The notes under the pieces are model-generated. The model saw only the letters and a program-made list of their open reading frames with translations. It was not told the DNA's origin and searched no databases. The position numbers and the translations under genes are program-made. From Trichostrongylus colubriformis (Eukaryota > Nematoda > Chromadorea > Rhabditida > Trichostrongylidae): 64,000 bases of DNA. Shown here in pieces: positions 12,301-21,300 of this stretch. Positions within the stretch are counted from its first letter, which is position 1. Each line of letters begins with the position of its first letter. Where the stretch lies: NCBI GenBank assembly GCA_963978905.1, contig OZ022258.1:52374591-52438590 (forward strand), in the 5' to 3' direction.

Positions 12301-15300
12301 CCAACTACCGCGACGCGCATAGCTCGCACACACTGTGTCGCACGCCGCTCGCCATCGTGCGGCATCCTGACATTAGGGTACATATCCGGCGGGGCCTCCG
12401 GGCAAGTGCCCACCCCGTCATCTGCCGCCGTTGGGAGCGGAGAGTGGGACTGTTTACGTAACTTTCTGTTCCTACAATGCGTCTCCGACCACGGCGGACG
12501 AGGGACGAGGCTTTTACTTGGAGGCCCCGCCCACCCAGACGTACTATGTGGCGCTGTATCTCAGCCACATTCACATTTTTTCGCGTGAAATTTTGCATGA
12601 GACTCTCATTGGGCAAATACAACATAAGCATATGGGTAACACAAAAACTCATTTTTCCGTGGACGATTCCTATAAGAGTGAGATAAAGGCAACGACAAAT
12701 GATACTACCACAATACTAATGACCTCTAGGTCAGAGTCCGAAAGAAAGCAGCTTTGCCCTCGGCTCAATCCAAAGTTCAGTGACTGATTCTCCAGTCGTC
12801 GGAAGAATGAGAAAAAACCGCAATTCAGTAAGCGTTAACCATTTCAAGCCAGTGTGGTGAGCACTGGAGAAGTCTTAGAAGTGGCTTCAAAATTAAAGGC
12901 CATGTCAACTGCGTCATCACCAATGAAATATTTTCGGGGAAAATGTGACCAACTGATTGCATCTGCCTGCATTTCTTCGCCCAGCAAGTCAAAAGCCATA
13001 GTGGCATCGTTTGATCGCTTCAGAAACGCTATCGGTGGATCTAAAAACAAACGACCACATGTATTCAGCAAACATTCATAACTTATTTCAAATTCAATTC
13101 AGATCAAAGCTTGACTAACATTTCAGTACGGTGAATGCCGTGTTGATGACGTTCACAAATGGCGAGCAAACTGTGTTCCAGCAAACGCGAACCGAAGCCG
13201 TGTATTCCGATCCGGGACTTATGGGTACCATCTGGAAGATTTATTTCTCCTAATAATGAATTTTGAACCCGACATTTCAGATAATTGTAAGCATTCGCTG
13301 AAACCTCTTCTCTTCCCATAAATGATGACTTCTGAATCCCGCGGGGTTACGGTACTAGCTTATATATTTGAGGTCCGACGCCGCCTAGAGGACAGCGAGG
13401 GAACGCTCGAACCACCGAACCTGGTCTCCTTGGACCCATTCGCCAGCTGCTCGGATTATTGTACTTCCATCGTCACCATCGAGCCCACCCCGTCCACTTC
13501 AGCGACCGGACTGATCCCCATTGCTGCTTTAACATAATAAATCTGTATTAATCTGGTCGTTGGGCGGAGGTGGTATAGTGACAGGTGGCGCGCACCCCAC
13601 TCTCATGGTGCGGGGATCAGATCCCGCATCAACGCCCGCCCAGGCCAACCTGGCCTTCTATCCCTCCGGGGTCGGTAAATTGGTACCAGACTCGTCTGGG
13701 AGGATAAAAGCACTGACTTGTACATCGGCTGGCCACCGCAAGTCATTGTATAGGCCACATCACATTCACCAGCCACCACGATTCTGAATGGAACTAGAAT
13801 GTGCGGCGCATCCCAAGAAGGGATTGGTTAACGCCAAAAACTTTATCCTTTATCCTAATCTGGTCGTTGTCCTAACAGACGCACCGGGGGATCAGGTGGC
13901 AAAACCACCACATGACTTAATGAAGCAGCTCCTGAATCTCGGTCACTCACGAAAAGCCAGAAACCCTCCACAGCTACTTTACACCTTGCCCTCCTTTCCA
14001 TACATGCTCGTCAGCTCTTCACAAGGAACGCTCTCACCTTTTGGGGGGGGGGGGGGGCGAAGGGTGTAGAATAAATATTAGGTTGATTCATAATAAATCG
14101 GACAAATTGACCAATTTTAATCATTGTCGTACAACTTTTTTACGACAACAGGGATTCACTTAAAATATACTCCATCTTTATCGATGACCTTCTGCCACGG
14201 TATAGGCAGATCATGGATGCCCTTGCTCCAGAAGGCCGGAAGCTGGAGCTCGAAGAAGTTGCCGAGTGCCGCCTTGACCTCGTCGCGAGTTTTGAAGTCT
14301 TGGCCGTCCAGGTGGCGTTGGCTGTGGGAGAAAAGGTGGAAATCTGAAGGGGCCAGGTCTGGGGAGTACGATGGGTATAGAAGTACGGTCCAACTGTACG
14401 ACAGCAGCTCGGCCCTGGTCGATCTTGCGAAGTGCGGTCTGTGGAAGTAGACACGTTGTCGTGCTGGAAGTAGACATGTGACCGCCGCCGTTGTGAATTT
14501 TGGACATTTGCCTCCAACGCTCGTAACTGACGAACGTAGACGTCGGCGGATACTGTTGTACCTTCATCGAGCAGCTCCCAGTACTCTACGCCGTGTACGC
14601 TCCACCAACCGCGGTTTTCGTCTTCGATGGAATAGTCGCCTGACGCAAACTTCGAATGCTACAACTACAGTGTACTTCTGCCGGGGGCATGCTCCTTGTG
14701 AACTTCTATCAGACGTCTGCCGATATCCGCGGGTTCCCGGCCAGATAGCGATATAAATAGTATGACGTTGCGGATGTGGTCTCTAGACCGCTTGAAATCG
14801 TGCGGCATTGTGGCGGAATGAATTTACTTTGGAGTGATTATTTTGCGGTACTTTGAAGAGCTTTTCATACTCATTCCAACGGTACCTCGCGCGTCCATTT
14901 TCGTTAATTCGTTACTGAGTTATGATCTCTAGAAATCATCACTACCATTTGTCCGATTTATTATGAATCAACCTAATATATGAAAATAGTGACCAGTAGT
15001 GACGGAGAGAAAAATGCATGAAAAGAAAAATATGTGAAAAAATTCGTCTTACCACGGATGTCTCGTTGCTCATTTTAACGGCCACTGGTGAATCTGGCGT
15101 ATCAGGTGAGACAAGACGAACCTCGTAGGAGATGTTTCTCCATGAATTTCCAGACGCTGAAATATTCTTTAAATAAAATTAGGCGGTTAAATTGCTTTAT
15201 TTTTATACGTACTGCAAAGGTGATGGGTTCTTTGCGAATCGAAATTCGTGTGAAGTTCACATTCAGTGGGAAATGGTGAAATTCAAAGTAAATAATTATA

Positions 15301-18300
15301 TGACAATAATGTCACAGATAATAAGCAATATACACATAAAATTAATAATAATTTGAGATAATAGGAGTGACAGAAACGACGGGAATCATTCGCCCTTTGA
15401 CCCTTTAAAAACATCAAAAGCGGTAAATCTGACAGATTGTGCATGAATTCGAAAATTCGAGATTATGGAAGTAGGAGGGCGAGGCGTGGTAGCACGGCAA
15501 AAGACGAGAAAGAACGAAGCAAATCGGCAAAAAAAAAAAAACGCGAAATAGTAGCACATAAACCCATTTTCGCTTTTTCCTTTTCGCTTCCTCTGCCTCA
15601 CTAGCCGGCGAGGTAGATGCAGACGGATAAGGGAGTAAGACAGCCCACCGCCGATGTTTTTCCGCTCTATATGGTAACTTCCGGCGGATGCGCTTGCATC
15701 GTGATAGGTCCCCAAGCGGCGCTTTTTCAACTTCTGAACTGGAATGTTTATTTTGCAAGAATATACCTCCCAGTTCTCACTTTCCCCTTACCACAAGGGG
15801 TGCTTTCGAAGGAGGATGGGAAAATATCCCTGGCCGATCGACCTCTCTCTGTAGATGAGCCGCGCCTTTTACTACTTTCATCCAAAAACCATACAGCGAC
15901 GTTTCAGCGAGGTCTCTTAAGCCATGAAGGGCATGGAGGCAGGGCTGGCTTGGGTTAGCACAATCGGCTTCATAACTGGACCATGCCAGTAGAGACGACG
16001 CACACCTCCTTACATACATCACATCCTGGATACAAAGTAAATTTGCATGATTACGCTTCCTCAATTGAATGATGTTGTGCTGATGGAAGGTGGGAAGAAC
16101 AAGTGCGTATCTGTCTATTCCCGCTATTCTTCCACAGAAAGTACCCTTATAGTAATTCTCTGGTAAAAAAAGTACCTATGACACCAAAACAAGAGAAAAG
16201 AGCCGGAATTTTTCTTGAATTAATGTGCGGCTGATACGTAATCTTAAGGACGGGCGTGAAATCCATCCCATCGCTTCTCTCGCCCTGTTAGTTCAATGTG
16301 ATATTATAGAAGAAAAACAAAAAAGAATGAAATTCAATGGGCTACCTTGGAAGGGCAGATTCACTGGAGGAATCCAACTGACTTTTGCCTTCAAATCGCT
16401 CATTATGAGCCCAATCTTTTCCGGTGGGGTGAGTGTGGTTGGAAGTACTGCATCGCTCAGAACAGCAAAGTCGAGCATTTTTCCAGAGTAGAGATATCTA
16501 AATGATAAAAAATCAAAGTCAAAAGAAGCGAAGAAGGATCGTCGATTCCTCGAAGACTGGTGTCTTCCTACCTGCTGAAATGAGCTTCGCCGGCATCTTT
16601 CTGACCATCTTCAGAATAGAAACACATCTCATCAAGTGGTGTGTCGCCGCATTTCTCTCGCCACCAAAACATTCTATCTTTCTCAATCAGCAATCTTTTC
16701 ACCGCATGATATTCGCCATTTCGTTTTGACGACAGTGTGCCAGATATTAGATTCTTTGCCAAAATTGTTCCTGAAAACGGTTGCTCCTCATGTGTTTTTT
16801 ACGTGTTTATTCTTATAGCTACGACTTTTATAGTTCACAAAAGGCTACTTAATTATCACTAATTCCCATTGAGCACAAATTTATATAAACCTAAAATTTT
16901 GAGAGGCCGTCGGCCTAGCGCGTGCCTAGCGGCTGCAAACAACAGTCTGAAATCGCGAGATCGATTGATTTTCCGCCTGTCGCAAAGTCTAAACGCTAAT
17001 GTGGATAGGGGAGTTCGTGCGACTTACAGTATCGGTAAATCAAGAGCTAAATGGGGTGTCTCAGAACACCTTGTCTTCCTCTATTTAGCAACATTTGAAA
17101 CGTTAGTGTTCATTGCTTCGCTGCACTTTACGTTCATGAAAAATACGTTCATAGAAGCCGTTCGCGACCGCATGCAGCACTGATACACATATGAATGTTA
17201 TTATACAAATACAAATGACCAATAAACGCATATTGTACTATGAAATGGCTAGTGATTTATCAAACTCAAGCTACATAAAAAAGAATAAGAGATCAAAGAT
17301 ACATGAACAAAACTGTAAAAAGCAAGCATAAATAAGAAAAATTTAAGCGAAAAAAAAAACAAAAAAAGCCGAGGACTGGAACAGGAAAGACTACAAGAAA
17401 AATTGACAGAAACTGATATCATTGGAAAAGGATAAAGCAATAGCGAAAAAATAATTACCTCGAAAAAAGAATAAAACAAATACGAGGAAATGCAGAAGCA
17501 GAAGAAATTATGAAATTAAGAAAGATTTTGATTAAATAGAAAATAGAAAATAAAAAATAACGTACCATTCTTCAAAGCGGCTAATAACTGAAATTTTTCT
17601 CTATCGATCTCAATGGCCGACGTCGGAGGTATATCTGCAATAGATATTTGATAAACTAGAAGGAATAAATTGCAAGTGTGGAAAGGCAGTAAGAGAAAGT
17701 AGAATTGAAGGAATGAAGCTGTGGAACAGATCAAGTACCTGTAAATGGAACAACCTTTGATAGTTGGTAGTTTTCAACTTTTTCGAATGGTAGCAATTCT
17801 GATTGATAGACTTGATGATCAGCGCCAAGAAAATACAGGAACCTGCAAGAATCTACGTTCTCCAGCAATCTACACCACTTGGAGACATCAGAAGGAGGCG
17901 ATTTAAGCTCACGGTATGGCTTACAGTAGCCTGCAGTTCGTCACTTTGCAGACACGACGCATAACCTAGTCGGTGTGAATTTATTGGGTTTTTATTTATT
18001 ATAATCACGTTTTTTCCTCACTTTTTCACATATTCTCCCTTTCATTGCTTGTTGCTGTGTGTTGTCTCACATTTTTAATATCATTATGAATGAAATCAAA
18101 TTAGCCCCACGTGACAGCAAATGACAGTGACGTCATCCCGCCTGAAACGTGCAGTTCGAGGTAAAGCTCGCCAAAGTCGCAAAAGCGACTAAAAGACACG
18201 TTTTTCAAGGCATTTTCGCTACTCAACATTATATTCTCTTACAAAGGACAGTGTTTCAAAATATGCTTGTATGCCCCCTCCATTTAAAGGCACTGATAGG

Positions 18301-21300
18301 GGCAATTCGGTCCGAATATAGAAAAATCATTGAATATAAAGGTGCATGCGTAGTAGTGCGAAAGTGAAGGAAAAACTGAATGGACTGGTCTCAATCCCGA
18401 AAATAAAACCCGCTTGCCGCCTTACATTCCTAAAGAGGTGGGTCGGCCCGAAAAAAGGGGCGGGGTGACACAAAGCAAGTGGAAGCTGCTGGAGAAGACG
18501 GCTCTTGTGAAGCCAGGGGCACACCATTTCATCGGAAATTTCGTCACATATAGTCTCCTCGGACCCCTGGCTTTCATTTGCGTAACTCATTTTAGGAGTT
18601 CTCGTTACCCCTGTTACCCCTATCATTCAAACCGTATATTACGGTGATGGGACTTGAACACGACTATATTGATAACCTTACCCGTTAACACTATCGACGG
18701 CCACTGTCTTAATAGGATTGAGAGAATCGGAATTCGGTAGCAGGAAACAGGAAGGATTCTCCAGCGTACAACGTGCAACACCCTTATCGTGCAGGACCAC
18801 GTAAATCGAATTTTGCATCGAGTCTGGAAATAAAGATTTCGAGAAATATGAAAGAGTAATAATAACTAAAAGAATGGGACTAAAAATTTCAATGATCACA
18901 AGCTTTCACCGTATTCAATCTGAATTGCAGGATGATCTGCTTCATCTGACTGTCGAATAACGGTTGGTGTTGTGTAGATGGCAGTATCATTGTATTCCAA
19001 CGAAAGCAGCCACACCGATCCTCGGTTGCTTCCAACCACCAGTGAACTCGATGAAATTCCTTCGACACCTGGAGCAGAAGTCCAGAAACAGCCGAGCAGA
19101 GGAGTACATTGTACGTATGAATATTAGGTCAGACAGGTATACATGAGGATGTTTCCGCATAAAGAATGAAAAGAGGAATCGGATAAGTGGAATCTCTTCG
19201 GTGGAAATGCCCGAATATGGCAGTGAATTCCATTTTGCATCACACGGCAGCGGCTTTTAAATTCAGCTTCAGTGAGTTTCTCATTTACCGCGTATGGGTT
19301 GGTTGTATGTCATCGGCGATGTTTGTTGATGAAATCAGCCTGATGGCATAATTTTGTAACATAATTACTACAAAAGCTTCTCCGGAGAGTTTTGTCCTAG
19401 TGCTCTCTTCCTTAAGAAAATCGTATGAAACCTACTTTGTCACGAAAAGAGATTAATGCTGTTACTAAAACGAGTTATTGAACTTTGTTGTGATTTTTTT
19501 CTTCCTCTTCTCTACCACTCTCCTACACCTTATTATTCACTCTAGTCTCGTGCTTTTAGCTTTGGATAACGATCTGTTGCCCACACTTAACTAAAACAAT
19601 AAATACAAAGATTCTCCTACTCACTAGTGATCGAATCTCCCTCAGGAATTTCAAACGGAATCGCTAACGGCTCTTCAGATACAATGTAATCGTCAGGGTT
19701 TCTCAGCTGCAGAAGATGTATGCCGGTGGAAAGCACCAACCGGGTCGGTGTCGTAATTACCTCTTCAGCAGCAGGAGGTGCTAAATCAAATATCAGGAAT
19801 GAAATGAAACGGAACAAATCAACAAAAGACGTGAAATCCACACCAAACTTAGCTGATGCGCGAATCCCAGCGATTGCAAGCACGGAACGAAAGGATACAC
19901 CTACCTGCTGGCTGAATAACGTCCAACTTCACGCTGACCGACTGCGGTTGCACTTCAGTGCTGGTGTCGGTCACCGTCACACGGCAACAGTTCTCCTTGG
20001 GAAGTGACATCAATAGGTAACACCTGAAGCGAAAGAGCATACCTCTGGATCAATTACCGTATCGAATGTCAGGTTCGCAATGCGTTGGTGCTATTTGGAG
20101 GGTTTAACAACAAGTTGAATGAGAATGAAAGGTGGTTTCAAAATCTCAGAGGTAAACTACAGGTACAAAGGTACCGCTAATCAGCCAAATCCGCAATCAC
20201 AGCACTCGCGTATTCATCGTGGACTGCAAGTGGTAGTCAAAGGAATCATATGAAGAAATATGAGTTTTTCTTCTTCCCATGTAGTTATGTTGCATTTGTC
20301 CACTATCGGGTTAGCGGAGCGGCGAAAACAAAAAAAACTTAGCAGTCATATATTCCCTCGAGATCTCGTCCACGCAGGTATCGTGGGCGGGGCTACAAGG
20401 GTTGAGTAACAGAGCGGCGGCGGTCCGTGCTCGGAAAGCTATGTGATATGGAAGTCAGGATCAGCAGCCTCAGAGGAATTGAAGGCTTCGTCGCTTTGCT
20501 CCACAACCTCGTAGCTCCGCACACAATACTCGCCTGGACGAAACAGTGAGGGGATACGTTTCTGCTGGATTTTGATTTTTCGAGCAAAACCTTGTATGTG
20601 GCGCGTGATGATTAAATACAAAATACAATATAATTGTATGCGAATAAGAAAAGCCTCAGTGCTGTGCGCGATTTTTCTAGTGTCGATTTAAAACTCCAGA
20701 AGACTTGAAAAGGCTCACTTTTTGTCTGTAGTATCTGTGGAAAGCGAGTTACCATCAAGAGTGGCCAAAGCGATCTTGAACTTTGTCTGAAATAAACAAT
20801 TCAAGCTTGTGTTATTAAAGTAGCATGGGGCAAATACCCCTTGGAATGTCAGGAAACCTCTCTTTGATTTGTTCTTACCTTGTGTCGTGAATTAAAGTCG
20901 AACATCGAGTAAAGTAGCTCTGAGTCAGAGCTAGAAGGAAGACGCGTTGCGCACGCACGCTTCCCACTGTTCAAATCGTCTTCTGCCGAGTATAAAAGAC
21001 ACCAAAAAACTCTGTCGGCCTGAACCCAACTCGCGCGCCGAAATGGAAGTTAGTACTTCGTCACATCGCCGCAGTGACCAGTCGGTACTAGTCTAACTTT
21101 ATCGCCATTCGACTGATGTTCATTTTCATGTCATCGCTTGTCTTCTAAACGCTGCATTACCGTCAACGCAGCGCACTGCACACCAGTTATAGCCCAGTGC
21201 TACTGGAGTTAGTTGGGGGGGGGGGGCACTCGACCTGCTTATCATGACTCTCAAGGTCATTTTATGCTTAGCTAGAGCTAACCGGCTGAAAAAACAATTG

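Noticed and set aside
14124..14567. Plus-strand ORFs of 90-110 codons
   Set aside because: Shadows of the minus-strand mariner at 14078-14976.
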